Assembly: GCA_945952105.1 (NCBI GenBank)
Contig: CAMFGZ010000011.1
Coordinates: forward strand, 87,635-151,634
DNA length: 64,000 bases
Direction of reading: 5' to 3'
Origin: an uncultured Rhodospirillaceae bacterium
GTDB taxonomy: Bacteria; Pseudomonadota; Alphaproteobacteria; Reyranellales; Reyranellaceae
Positions within the stretch are counted from its first letter, which is position 1. Every line of letters begins with the position of its first letter. The notes beneath the pieces were generated by a model, which had not been told where the DNA came from, did not search any database, and was given only the letters and a program-made list of their open reading frames with translations. A program made the position numbers and the translations under genes. Below, in pieces: positions 52,478 through 61,005 of this stretch.

Positions 52478-53779
52478 TCACTTACGTTTGAGATCGGCCA
52501 GCAGGCGATCGACGAAGCTCGGCGAATAGCCGAGGAGGGCCGCTTCGTCGGCCAGCTCCTTCTCCAGCCGGCCCAGCGCTGCGACGAATGAACCGCCCTG
52601 GGCCAATGCCTTTTCGACCAGCGTGTGGGCCTCGTGCTTCCCCATCTTCGCCGCCAGCAGGAAGGTCGCGCGTTCCGCCAGGACCGCCGCTTCGGCCGCG
52701 TCCATGTTGGCCTGCAGCGCGTCGGGCTCGATGACGAGGCCTCCGGCGACTTCCGACATCGCCTCGACCGCCGATCCCAGACATTCCACCAGAGCCGAAA
52801 GTGTCGGCCATTCGGCCTGCCAGCCGCCCAGTGCCCGCTCATGCTCCTGCGGCATGCCCGCCACGATGGTCGCCGCCAGCATCGGCGCGCGCGTCGCTGC
52901 CGAAAGAATGAGCGCCGCGCCGACGGGGTTGCGCTTGTGCGGCATGGTCGAGGAGCCGCCGCGGCCCGGACCCGAGGGTTCGGCCGCCTCGCCCACTTCG
53001 ACCTGCATCATCAGCGAGATGTCGCGCGACGCCTTGGCGATCGCGCCGACGACCAGCGCACAATCCTGGGCCAGGGCGGCGACGCGTACCCGCTGCGTGA
53101 ACCACGGCCCCGGTGGCAGGGCGAGCTTCAGGTGCTTGGCCAGCCCCTTCATCACCGGTTCGGCCTTGGGACCGAGCGCCGTCAGGCTGCCCGAGGCGCC
53201 ACCGAACTGCACGATCTGCGTCTCGACGAAGCTCGCGGCGAGGCGACGTTTCGCGCGGTCGATATCCGACGCCCAGCCCGCGATCTTCTGACCCAGCGCC
53301 AGCGGCGTCGCCGGCTGCAGCAGGGTACGGCCCAGCATGGGGGTCGCGCGATGCTTCTTCGCGAGACGCGCCAGCGCGGTGACGATACCGTCGAGTGCCT
53401 TCAGCAACGGCGGCAGCGCCTCGCCGAGTTGCAGCACCATCGCGGTGTCGATCACGTCCTGGCTGGTGGCGCCCCAATGGACGTAATCGGCGGCCTTGGC
53501 GTCACGCAGGCGGACCTGTTCCGTCAGCGCCTTGACGACCGGCACGGTGAGCGTTGCGGTACGGCGCGCCGCGGCTGCCAGCGGCGCGGAATCGTAGAGC
53601 GACGGATCGCAGGCTTTGACGATCACCGACGCGGCCCGCTTGGGGATCAGGCCCGCCGCCGCGGTGGCTTCGGCCAGCGCCGCCTCGAAGCGCAGCATGT
53701 GGCGCAAGGTGGCGCCGTCGGAGAAGCAGTCGGCGGTCGCCGCCGACGAGCCGAGGGCAGAGACGAGGCGGACGACCAT
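52478..53779 (-). CDS. pcaB: 3-carboxy-cis,cis-muconate cycloisomerase
   Basis: This 433-residue member of the fumarase/aspartase superfamily converts 3-carboxymuconate to 4-carboxymuconolactone in protocatechuate breakdown. Signs are the superfamily signature GRGGSSTMPHKRNPVGAALI, HWGATSQDVIDTAMVLQL and GRTLLQPATPLALGQK. It starts 4 bases after the pcaG stop, so pcaH-pcaG-pcaB form one operon. The ATG at 53779 was chosen because upstream codons overlap pcaG. Next steps (pcaC, pcaD) are not in the window. Confidence 0.9.
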   Translation of the reverse strand: MVVRLVSALGSSAATADCFSDGATLRHMLRFEAALAEATAAAGLIPKRAASVIVKACDPSLYDSAPLAAAARRTATLTVPVVKALTEQVRLRDAKAADYVHWGATSQDVIDTAMVLQLGEALPPLLKALDGIVTALARLAKKHRATPMLGRTLLQPATPLALGQKIAGWASDIDRAKRRLAASFVETQIVQFGGASGSLTALGPKAEPVMKGLAKHLKLALPPGPWFTQRVRVAALAQDCALVVGAIAKASRDISLMMQVEVGEAAEPSGPGRGGSSTMPHKRNPVGAALILSAATRAPMLAATIVAGMPQEHERALGGWQAEWPTLSALVECLGSAVEAMSEVAGGLVIEPDALQANMDAAEAAVLAERATFLLAAKMGKHEAHTLVEKALAQGGSFVAALGRLEKELADEAALLGYSPSFVDRLLADLKRK

Positions 53780-53783
53780 GCGC

Positions 53784-54347
53784 TCAGCAGTCGAAGAAGA
53801 CGGTTTCGTTCGGACCGCCCAGATAGAGAGGCAGCCGCCAGACACCATCGGCATCGCGCCTGGCGATCAGCGTGGCGCGCCGCGCCGGCTCGACCAGTGC
53901 GAGAACCGGATCCTCGGCCAGCGCCGGGTCTCCCTCGAAATAGAGGCGCGTCGCGAGACGGTTGAGGACGCCGCGCGCGAACACCGAGATGTTGACGTGC
54001 GCCGCCTGCAGGCCGCCGGCCGGCCACGGCACGCGGCCGGGCTTCACCGAGCCGAACCGCGCGCAGCCTTCGGTGTCGGTCGACGCGCGGCCGTAGCCGT
54101 CGAACCCCGCATCGAGCGGCAGGTTGCGGCGATCCTCGGGATGATTGTAACGGCCATGGCTGTTCGCCTGCCAGATTTCGATCAGCCCATCGGGCACGAT
54201 CGCGCCCCCGGCGTCGTGCAGGGTGAGCGCGATCTCGATCCGCTCGCCCGCGACGCCGGCCGGCGCGAGGTCGTGCCGGTAGCCGTTCACCACCGTGCCG
54301 AAATAGAACGGGCCGATCGTCTGGGACGGCGTCAGGGCGCGGCTCAT
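53784..54347 (-). CDS. pcaG: Protocatechuate 3,4-dioxygenase alpha subunit
   Basis: This 187-residue intradiol dioxygenase subunit has TPSQTIGPFYFGTVVNGYRH, IPDGLIEIWQANSHGRYNHP-like sequence (VPDGLIEIWQANSHGRYNHP) and AAHVNISVFARGVLNRL. The alpha chain lacks the complete iron-ligand set of the beta chain, as expected. It overlaps pcaH by 4 bases (ATGA). With PcaH it cleaves protocatechuate to 3-carboxy-cis,cis-muconate using oxygen. Confidence 0.93.
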   Translation of the reverse strand: MSRALTPSQTIGPFYFGTVVNGYRHDLAPAGVAGERIEIALTLHDAGGAIVPDGLIEIWQANSHGRYNHPEDRRNLPLDAGFDGYGRASTDTEGCARFGSVKPGRVPWPAGGLQAAHVNISVFARGVLNRLATRLYFEGDPALAEDPVLALVEPARRATLIARRDADGVWRLPLYLGGPNETVFFDC

Positions 54348-55048
54348 GTATTCTCCATCGGCGTGGCATTGCGGCCGCGCAGCACGATGTCGAAGCGGTA
54401 GGCCAGCGCCCACTGGGGTTGTGTCGCATCCATGTCGAACGCTGCCTGCAGCCGCACCCGCGCGCCCTCGGGCACCGAGTTGTAGATCGGGTCGTAAGCC
54501 AGCAAAGGATCCTGCGGAAAGTACATCTGCGTGATCAGGCGCGTCGCGAAGGCCGGCCCGAACAGCGAGAAATGGATGTGCGCCGGCCGCCACGCATTGT
54601 GATGGTTGCCCCACGGATAGGCGCCGGGCTTGATGGTGATGAACTTGTAGTTGCCATCGGCATCGGCGCGAACGCGGCCGCCGCCGTAGAAGTTGGGATC
54701 GAGCGGCGCGTCGTGCTGGTCGCCGGGATGATGGTACCGGCCCGCGGCATTGCACTGCCAGATCTCGACCAGCGCCTCGGGAACGGGCCGGCCGTCCTCG
54801 TCGAGCACGCGGCCCTGGACAATGATGCGTTCGCCCAGCGGCTCGCCCATGCGACGGCGCGTGAGATCGTTCTCGGCTGCATCGAGCCGTTCATCACGCA
54901 GCAGCGGCCCAGTGATTTCCGACAGCGTGTGCGGCAACACGATCGCCGGCTTCGACGGCGATCGGCTGACAGTGGATTTGTAGGCGGGCGACAGGTTGGC
55001 GGGATGATCCTGCCCCGTCACGGGCCGGCGGTACGTTTCCTCTTTCAT
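54344..55048 (-). CDS. pcaH: Protocatechuate 3,4-dioxygenase beta subunit
   Basis: This 234-residue catalytic subunit holds the non-heme Fe(III) ligands: Tyr in NAAGRYHHPGDQHDAPLD, Tyr in FITIKPGAYPWG, and His-x-His in WRPAHIHFSLFG. The N-terminus (YRRPVTGQDHPANLSPAYKS) is typical of PcaH. Its start lies 21 bases after the stop of the phosphonate monoesterase gene on the same strand, so transcription may come from there. No PcaQ-type regulator is adjacent. Confidence 0.94.
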   Translation of the reverse strand: MKEETYRRPVTGQDHPANLSPAYKSTVSRSPSKPAIVLPHTLSEITGPLLRDERLDAAENDLTRRRMGEPLGERIIVQGRVLDEDGRPVPEALVEIWQCNAAGRYHHPGDQHDAPLDPNFYGGGRVRADADGNYKFITIKPGAYPWGNHHNAWRPAHIHFSLFGPAFATRLITQMYFPQDPLLAYDPIYNSVPEGARVRLQAAFDMDATQPQWALAYRFDIVLRGRNATPMENT

Positions 55049-55069
55049 GCCGCCGAGCTTAGCGCCGCC

Positions 55070-56608
55070 TCAGGCCGCGCGCACCTCCAGCCCCTGCGGC
55101 GTGGCGCGATAGCCGGTGAGCGTGCGCTCGGCGAAGCCCAGGCGCCAGTCCAGCATCTTGCGGGCATATTCGGCGACCGTGGCGGCATAGGCAGGGTCGG
55201 CCGCGCAATTGACGAACTGGCCGGGATCCTTCGCAAGGTCGAACAGCAGCGGCGGCAGGGCCGCGAAGTGCACGTACTTGAACTTCTCGTCCTGCACGAC
55301 GGCCAGCGAGCACTTGTCCATGGGCACGCCCAGCGCCGATTCAGGCTTGCTGTAGTGAAGATCTCGGAAGTCGAACTCGTAGTGGACCTCGGTCCGCCAG
55401 TCCGCCGGCGTGTTGCCTTCGCAGAAGGGCAAAAGCGAGCTTCCGTCGCACTGGCGCGGCACCGGCAGGCCCATCCATTCGAGGATGGTCGGCATGGTGT
55501 CGATCGTCTCGGTAAAGCGCTCGACGATACTGCCGCGCGTGACGTCGGCGCTGGCCCGCGGATCGCGGATGACCATCGGAATGCGATAGGACTCGTCGAA
55601 ATAACCGATCTTGCCCAGCAGGTGATGGTCGCCGCCCTGCTCGCCGTGATCGCAGGTGAAGACGATCAGCGTGTCGTCCCACTGGCCGGTTTCCTTCAGG
55701 TAGTCGAAGACGCGGCCGAGATGATCGTCGATCTCGCTCATCAGCCCGCAATAGGTGGCGCGCATCTGCGCCACCTCGGCCTCGGTCATGTCCGACCCGA
55801 GATCCTTGCCGTCCTGAAAGAAGCTCGCCTGCTTGATGTTGCGAACATAGTAGTCGAGCAGCGCGTTCTGCCGCCCCTCTTCCGCCGGAGACGGCGCGCG
55901 GACCGGCTTCGGCATGTCCTCGGGCCGATACATGGAATTGTAGGGTTCCGGTGCTATGAAGGGCGGGTGCGGCCGGTAGTAGCCGAGATGCAGAAACCAG
56001 GGCTTGCCGCCGCGGCCCCGCAGATAGTCGAGCCCGCGTTCGGTGAACCAGGCGGTGTCGGAGAGCTCCTTCGGAATGACGGCCGGACGGCCTGTCGCGC
56101 CCGCGCCCGGCGCGCCTTTCGGCAGCCAGATGTCTTCGCGGGTCTTCGGCATCTCAAACCCCTGGCTGGCCACCCAGCCGAAATAGGCGTCGCGGTTCTC
56201 GAAGGCCCCTACCGAGTGAAAACCCTCCATGATGTCGCCCAGCACGAAGAAACGCGGATCGTTGGGTGCGGTCTGGCGCGGATCGGGCGTCGTGGTCGTG
56301 TATCCCACCAGCGCGGGGTCGTAGCCGCCGCGCCGCAACTCGTGCGCCAGGTTGGTGAAGCGCGACGCCAGCGGAATCGTATTCTGCACCGCGCGATGGT
56401 TCATCAGGTACTGGCCGGTCAACAGGCTGGCGCGGGCCGGGCCACAGGGGACGGCCTGGGTGAAATGGTTGCGGAAGGTGACGCCCTCGGCGCACAGCCG
56501 GTCAATGTTCGGCAGCTTCAGATAGTCAGCGCCGAGCTTGGGCAACATGAGACCGCGCCACTGGTCCACGACGATCAACAACACGTTCTTGGCCGCAGGC
56601 ATGTTCAT
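55070..56608 (-). CDS. pehA: Phosphonate monoester hydrolase/phosphodiesterase of the sulfatase superfamily
   Basis: This 512-residue alkaline-phosphatase-fold enzyme has NVLLIVVDQWRG (metal Asp15) and VPCGPARASLLTGQYLMNHR with the formylglycine cysteine Cys55. FTCDHGEQGGDHHLLGKIGY supplies further metal ligands. Long stretches (FFLHLGYYRPHPPF-like, HYEFDFRDLHYS, KYVHFAALPPL) are very like phosphonate monoester hydrolases of Burkholderia caryophylli and Rhizobium from memory, more than arylsulfatases. It hydrolyses phosphonate monoesters and phosphodiesters, with some sulfatase activity. Activity needs a formylglycine-generating enzyme, not seen here. Length fits (about 510). Confidence 0.82.
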   Translation of the reverse strand: MNMPAAKNVLLIVVDQWRGLMLPKLGADYLKLPNIDRLCAEGVTFRNHFTQAVPCGPARASLLTGQYLMNHRAVQNTIPLASRFTNLAHELRRGGYDPALVGYTTTTPDPRQTAPNDPRFFVLGDIMEGFHSVGAFENRDAYFGWVASQGFEMPKTREDIWLPKGAPGAGATGRPAVIPKELSDTAWFTERGLDYLRGRGGKPWFLHLGYYRPHPPFIAPEPYNSMYRPEDMPKPVRAPSPAEEGRQNALLDYYVRNIKQASFFQDGKDLGSDMTEAEVAQMRATYCGLMSEIDDHLGRVFDYLKETGQWDDTLIVFTCDHGEQGGDHHLLGKIGYFDESYRIPMVIRDPRASADVTRGSIVERFTETIDTMPTILEWMGLPVPRQCDGSSLLPFCEGNTPADWRTEVHYEFDFRDLHYSKPESALGVPMDKCSLAVVQDEKFKYVHFAALPPLLFDLAKDPGQFVNCAADPAYAATVAEYARKMLDWRLGFAERTLTGYRATPQGLEVRAA

Positions 56609-56617
56609 TCACCGAGG

Positions 56618-56645
56618 TTGGACGGAAGCGGGATTGCGCTAGAGT
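56618..56645 (+). promoter_or_regulatory. Candidate vegetative promoter of the dehydrogenase at 56674
   Basis: TTGGAC (56618-56623), 16 bases, TAGAGT (56640-56645). The GTG start is 29 bases further. The -35 is a fair match and the -10 is partial. Confidence 0.35.
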
Positions 56646-56673
56646 GCCGTCAAATTTGTGGAGGAGACAACAC

Positions 56674-57705
56674 GTGGCGCGTTTCAAGATCGTGACGACC
56701 GGACCGGGCAAGACCGACCATTCGCTGGAAATGGAGACGCTCGGCCCCATCGGCGCGGAAATCGTCGAGGTTTCGGGCGACGAGAACGAACTCATCAAGG
56801 CAGTGGCCGATGCCGATGCCATCTACGGCAAAGGGCGTCCCCGCATCACCGCGAAGGTGATCGAGGCGGGCAAGAAGCTGAAGGTCGTTTCGCTGGGCAG
56901 CGTCGGAGTCGATTCCGTCGATGTGGAGGCGGCCACCCAGCTCGGCATCCCTGTGACCAACGTGCCCGATACCTTCATCGAGGAAGTGGCCGACCATGCC
57001 ATGACGCTGATCCTGGCGAGCTGGCGGCGGCTGGTGGTGCAGGACCAGATGGTGCGCAAGGGAGACTGGGCCAAGGGCCGGCCGCACCTCTACCAGTTCC
57101 CGCGCCTCATGGGCATGACGCTGGGCTTCATCTCGTTTGGCCATGTCGCGCGTGCCGTCGCCAAGCGCGCGGCGCCGTTCGGCTTCCAGATGCTGGCCTA
57201 CGATCCCTACATCGAGGAGCTGGTCATGTCCGACTATGGCGTGCAGCCGGTCGGCTACGACGAGCTGCTGCAGCGCTCGGACATTGTCAGCATGCATGCG
57301 CCCGGCACCAAGGACGCGCATCACCTCATGAAGGAGCAGCACTTCCGCCAGATGAAGAAGACGGCGCTGTTCGTGAACACGGGCCGCGGCTCCACGGTCG
57401 ACGAGCCGGCCATGATCAAGGCGCTTCAGGAAGGCTGGATCGCCGGCGCCGGTCTCGACGTGCTGGAGACCGAGCCCGTGGGCCACAACAATCCGCTGCT
57501 CGCGATGGACAACGTCATCCTGACCGCGCACGTCGCCTCGGCCTCCAGCCGCTTCGATCCGGCACGCAAGCGTCGTGTCGGCGCCGAACTGGCGCTCGTG
57601 CTCGGCGGCAAGTGGCCGCGCGCCTGTGTCAATCCGATGGTGCTGGAGAAGTCCAGGCTGCAGCGCTGGCAGCCCTTCTCGATGGAGCGCGGCCCGGGCA
57701 ACTGA
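56674..57705 (+). CDS. D-2-hydroxyacid dehydrogenase-family protein with altered NAD motif
   Basis: This 343-residue protein has the 2-Hacid_dh fold. The catalytic Arg is in FVNTGRGSTVDEPAM, Glu in LDVLETEPVG, and His in ILTAHVASAS. In the dinucleotide site the usual G-x-G-x-x-G reads S-F-G-H-V-A (in MTLGFISFGHVARAVA), so two of three glycines are replaced. Cofactor binding may be weak or altered. The GTG at 56674 has GGAGGAG upstream. It is divergent from pehA. It may reduce or oxidise a 2-keto/hydroxy acid such as glyoxylate, or be a non-enzymatic relative. Confidence 0.82.
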   Translation: MARFKIVTTGPGKTDHSLEMETLGPIGAEIVEVSGDENELIKAVADADAIYGKGRPRITAKVIEAGKKLKVVSLGSVGVDSVDVEAATQLGIPVTNVPDTFIEEVADHAMTLILASWRRLVVQDQMVRKGDWAKGRPHLYQFPRLMGMTLGFISFGHVARAVAKRAAPFGFQMLAYDPYIEELVMSDYGVQPVGYDELLQRSDIVSMHAPGTKDAHHLMKEQHFRQMKKTALFVNTGRGSTVDEPAMIKALQEGWIAGAGLDVLETEPVGHNNPLLAMDNVILTAHVASASSRFDPARKRRVGAELALVLGGKWPRACVNPMVLEKSRLQRWQPFSMERGPGN

Positions 57706-57730
57706 GCCGGCTGCGTTCAACCGCGCCGGC

Positions 57731-57913
57731 TCACAACTTCTGTTGCTGCAGCCGGTCGCGGATCGCGCGGTCGCATTGCGCGAGGCTCTCGAAAGGCCCC
57801 AGGATCACGTGGTCGCCGTCGTCCATCGCGTACCAGCCCGTCTGGGTGAGATTGTAGTCGCCCAGATCGTCCTTCGGGACATGGACGGCGATCAGATCCT
57901 TTGGGGTGCGCAT
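57731..57913 (-). CDS. Small hypothetical protein
   Basis: This 60-residue ORF starts MRTPKDLIAVHVPKDDLG and continues with GWYAMDDGDHVILGPFESLA and a C-terminal helix ending RLQQQKL. The sequence looks like a compact soluble domain rather than a shadow reading: it is balanced in acidic and hydrophobic residues and low in Arg. A GTG three codons upstream is another start. The ribosome site is weak. It lies 43 bases after the hydroxyacid dehydrogenase stop on the same strand and could be co-transcribed. Family not recognised. Confidence 0.5.
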   Translation of the reverse strand: MRTPKDLIAVHVPKDDLGDYNLTQTGWYAMDDGDHVILGPFESLAQCDRAIRDRLQQQKL

Positions 57914-57956
57914 GGACTGCACATGCACCCCGCAGACGGGCTTTTCAAGCCTGCCT

Positions 57957-58937
57957 TCAGTTCCGCCGCGCCCAGTCCGCAAGATTGACCGCACCCGGCG
58001 GGACCTCGCCCTTCACCATCGCCTCGACCTGGCGGACCGTGTCCATCGCCTGGCTTTCGCTGGCGGGCGGCGTCAGGCCGCCGATATGCGGCGTGGCGAT
58101 TACGTTGGGCAGCCGCGCCAACTCGCGCGACGGCATCTGGTCGGGCGCCCGCCCGACATCCATGGCCGCCCCGGCAATGCGGCCCTCGGCCAGCACCTTC
58201 GCCAGCGCCGCTTCGTCGACCAGGTTGCCGCGCGACATGTTGATGAAGAACGCATCCGGCTTCATGCGCTCGAAGGCGGCCGCATCCATGAGATTCTCGG
58301 TCTCCTCGTTGGCGATCGCGAGGCAGATCACGTAGTCAGCCTTCGGCAGCATCTCCTGCAGCGGCAGCTTCACGAAGCGCCGGTCGTCGACCTGGGCATA
58401 GGGATCCGACACCAGCACCGTCATGCCGAGCTGGGCCAGCACCGGCGCCAGCTCGCGCGAGATGCGGCCGTAGCCAACGATGCCAACAGTTGCGCCGCCG
58501 AGCTGCCGGCCGACCCTGATCTCGGGCTTCTGGCCGGCGTGATAAGCGGTCGCCGCCTGCGTAATGCCGCGCGAGAGATCGACCAGGAAACCCAGGGTCA
58601 GTTCGACCACCGACTTCACGAACCCCGCCTCGGCAAGCGTCACCAGCACGCCAGCCTTCGAAGCGGCGGCCACGTCGATGTTGCGGATGTCGATGGCGCT
58701 GCGCATCACCGCGCGCAGCCCCGGCAGGCTTTCGAACACGACCGCCGGCACCGCCGTCGCGCGATCGGCGACGATGAAGTCGACACCGCGCGCCATCCCG
58801 ATCACGCCCTGCGCATCGAGCGGTGCCTCGCCCTCGTGCAGCACGACCTCGACCAGCTCCTGCAGGCGGGCAAGTGCGCGGGCGCCATAGTATTGACGGC
58901 GTGCGAGCGGGACGTGGGTAAGAAGAAGCCTCTTCAT
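57957..58937 (-). CDS. D-2-hydroxyacid dehydrogenase, NAD-dependent
   Basis: This 326-residue 2-Hacid_dh protein has the nucleotide site TVGIVGYGRISRELAPVL (G-Y-G-R-I-S, third glycine replaced), the aspartate for NAD in VLVSDPYAQ, the Arg in FFINMSRGNLVDE, and His in VIATPHIGGLTPPA. The usual Glu of LDVFExEP is less clear (AMDVGRAPDQ). Related enzymes act on glycerate, lactate or hydroxypyruvate. It ends 44 bases before the small ORF and lies 44 bases after atzH, so it may belong to the atz transcription unit. Confidence 0.8.
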   Translation of the reverse strand: MKRLLLTHVPLARRQYYGARALARLQELVEVVLHEGEAPLDAQGVIGMARGVDFIVADRATAVPAVVFESLPGLRAVMRSAIDIRNIDVAAASKAGVLVTLAEAGFVKSVVELTLGFLVDLSRGITQAATAYHAGQKPEIRVGRQLGGATVGIVGYGRISRELAPVLAQLGMTVLVSDPYAQVDDRRFVKLPLQEMLPKADYVICLAIANEETENLMDAAAFERMKPDAFFINMSRGNLVDEAALAKVLAEGRIAGAAMDVGRAPDQMPSRELARLPNVIATPHIGGLTPPASESQAMDTVRQVEAMVKGEVPPGAVNLADWARRN

Positions 58938-58981
58938 GCCGCCGAGTTTACGACGGCGGCACGGAGCGGGTCGCGTGAAAA

Positions 58982-59380
58982 CTAGCTCTTCATCGGCGTC
59001 GCTTCGCCCAGCAGGGACACGTGGGCGGCGACGATGCGCCAGCCGTCGGGGGTGCGCATCCAGGTGTGGCTCTGGCGGCCGGGCTTGGCCGTGCCGTGGC
59101 GCTGAAACTCGCAGTTCGCGGTGCCGAAGTCGCGACCGTAGGTGACGACCCAGAGCTTCAGCAGGTCGCGGTTCTGCACGAACTGCGGATTGCGGCCGGA
59201 GCGGAAGGCGGCGATCTGGTCGTAGCCGTAGAGCTGCTCGCCGACGCCATAACGCAGCGTGTGCGGGCTCTTCCAGAAGAGTTCGTCCAGCACCTCGACA
59301 TCGTTGCCGTTGAGTGCCGCTTCGTAGCGATTGAAGGCCGCCGTCACTTCCGCGACGACTTCGGGAATGTTGATTTCCAT
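58982..59380 (-). CDS. atzH: AtzH-like (HpxZ/DUF3225) protein
   Basis: This 132-residue SnoaL/NTF2-fold protein has MEINIPEVVAEVTAAFNRYE, DELFWKSPHTLRYGVGEQLY and HTWMRTPDGWRIVAAHVSLL. These are typical of the AtzH/HpxZ family. AtzH of the cyanuric acid pathway is reported as a 1,3-dicarboxyurea decarboxylase; HpxZ is linked to oxalurate use. It follows atzE by 13 bases. Order G-E-H is as in Pseudomonas s-triazine clusters. Choice between AtzH and HpxZ rests on atzF nearby. Confidence 0.78.
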   Translation of the reverse strand: MEINIPEVVAEVTAAFNRYEAALNGNDVEVLDELFWKSPHTLRYGVGEQLYGYDQIAAFRSGRNPQFVQNRDLLKLWVVTYGRDFGTANCEFQRHGTAKPGRQSHTWMRTPDGWRIVAAHVSLLGEATPMKS

Positions 59381-59393
59381 GCGGGTCGACTCC

Positions 59394-60776
59394 TCAGGCG
59401 GGCGGCGCGGCGGCCACGCCGAGCTTCTGCAGGTGGGCGGCGACGCGTAGCGCCGCCTGTTCGTTGTACGGCTTGGCGATGAGCTGGACGCCGATCGGCA
59501 GGCCACCCGGGCGTTGCAGCGGCGCCACCGCGACCGGCAGGCCGATGAAGGAGATCGGCTGGGTGAACACGCCGAGATTGGCGCGCACCGGCAGCTCGAC
59601 GCCGCCCAGGTTCATCGTGGTCTGTCCGAGTTTGGGCGCAGTGCAGGGCGTGGCCGGCGCCAGGATCACGTCGACCTCCTCGAACAGCTTCAGCACATGG
59701 GCGCGATACTGGCGGCGGAAGCGCTGCGCCTTCACGTACCAGGCGCCGGGCAGCAGGGCGCCCGCCATGAAGCGCTCGCGCGTGTCGGGATCGAAGTCCT
59801 GCGGTCGCGTGCGCAGGCGTGGCAGGTGAAGCTGCGCGCCCTCGATGGCGGTGATGACATAGGCCGCGGCGCGGGCAGCCGCCGCCTGCGGCAGCACGAC
59901 GGTCTTCGTGGCGCCCAGCGCCTTGGCCACGGCCGCCACCGCCTCGAACGCCTCGGGCTCGCCGCCCCTGGCGAAATAGTCACCGGCGATGGCGATGCGC
60001 AACCCGTTCATGCCGTCGACGAGGCGCGGCAGGGTCGGATCGGCCGGGCGGTCGGTGCAGACCGGATCGTCGGAATCCCAGCCCTGCATGGCGTCGAAGG
60101 ACAGAGCGAGATCCTCGGCCGAGCGGGCGATCGGGCCGAGATGGTCGAAGGAATCCACGAAGGGGAAGGACCCGGCACGGCTCAGGCGTCCATAGGTCGG
60201 CTTCAAGCCAAACAGGCCGCACAGCGAGGACGGCACACGGATCGAGCCGTTGGTGTCCGAGCCCAGCGACAGCGGGACCTCCCCCGCCGCGACGGCCGCG
60301 CCGGAGCCCCCGGACGAGCCGCCGGACATGCGCGTCGGATCGTGCGGATTGCGCGAGGGTCCGTAATGGGCGTTCTCGCCGGTGAAGTCGTAGGCGTACT
60401 CGCCCATGTTGAGGCCGCCGACGAGGATCGCCCCGGCCGCTTCGAGCTTGCGCACCAGCGCGCCGTCGCGCTCGGCCTTCGGACCATCGATATTGATCTT
60501 CGAGCCGGCGCGTGTCGGCAGGCCGGCGATGTCGAACAGGTTCTTCACCGCGAACGGCACGCCCAGCAGTGGCCCGCGATGGAGGCCGGCGTCGATCTCC
60601 GCTGCCCGCTTGCGGGCACGCTCGGCCACCACATCTGTGAAGGCGTTGACGGTCGGCTCGGCCGCCTCGATGCGCTTCAACGTGGCGTCGATGACGGCGG
60701 CGGCCTTGACCTTGCCACTCATCACCGCGCCCGCGATCTCGGTTGCGGTGGCGGCTTTCGACAGGGGATCGGTCAT
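59394..60776 (-). CDS. atzE: Amidase AtzE-like (1-carboxybiuret hydrolase catalytic subunit)
   Basis: This 460-residue amidase-signature enzyme has the catalytic Lys in GVPFAVKNLFDIAGLPTRAG, and the Ser-Ser-Gly-Gly-Ser loop in RMSGGSSGGSGAAVAAGEVP with the nucleophile in SLGSDTNGSIRVPSSLCGLF. Close features to AtzE rather than GatA are the shorter length and linkage to AtzG. It hydrolyses 1-carboxybiuret in s-triazine breakdown; the HpxY branch acts in oxalurate use. The start overlaps atzG by 4 bases. Confidence 0.82.
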   Translation of the reverse strand: MTDPLSKAATATEIAGAVMSGKVKAAAVIDATLKRIEAAEPTVNAFTDVVAERARKRAAEIDAGLHRGPLLGVPFAVKNLFDIAGLPTRAGSKINIDGPKAERDGALVRKLEAAGAILVGGLNMGEYAYDFTGENAHYGPSRNPHDPTRMSGGSSGGSGAAVAAGEVPLSLGSDTNGSIRVPSSLCGLFGLKPTYGRLSRAGSFPFVDSFDHLGPIARSAEDLALSFDAMQGWDSDDPVCTDRPADPTLPRLVDGMNGLRIAIAGDYFARGGEPEAFEAVAAVAKALGATKTVVLPQAAAARAAAYVITAIEGAQLHLPRLRTRPQDFDPDTRERFMAGALLPGAWYVKAQRFRRQYRAHVLKLFEEVDVILAPATPCTAPKLGQTTMNLGGVELPVRANLGVFTQPISFIGLPVAVAPLQRPGGLPIGVQLIAKPYNEQAALRVAAHLQKLGVAAAPPA

Positions 60777-60961
60777 GGCCGGTACACCGGCGCCGACATG
60801 AGATCGTCCTCGAGTTCCAGGTCGAGCAGCGGCCGTGCGATCGCGAGCGAGCGCTCGACGTTCAGGATCACGTTCGGCAGGTATTCCGGCGCAATCGTGA
60901 GGCCCGCGGTCTTCGCGCCCTCCTCGACCATGCGCGCGACGTCACGCTTCTCTTCCGCCAT
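60773..60961 (-). CDS. atzG: AtzG-like small subunit (DUF4089)
   Basis: This 62-residue helical protein has AGLTIAPEYLPNVILNVERS and LAIARPLLDLELEDDLMSAP and ends PVYRP. This is the DUF4089/AtzG pattern, similar to GatC. It wraps around AtzE and is needed for its stability. Overlap by 4 bases with atzE (ATGA) matches heterodimer coupling. GGAAAG lies upstream. In HpxX-type systems the same domain pairs with HpxY. Confidence 0.82.
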   Translation of the reverse strand: MAEEKRDVARMVEEGAKTAGLTIAPEYLPNVILNVERSLAIARPLLDLELEDDLMSAPVYRP

Positions 60962-61005
60962 GAGGGTCTTTCTTTCCTTCGAGTCGCCGGGATCGGGGCC
61001 GGCTT

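Noticed and set aside
59394..60961. GatA/GatC amidotransferase subunits
   Set aside because: Length, the DUF4089 small subunit, AtzH partner and atzF neighbour fit AtzE-AtzG; no gatB.
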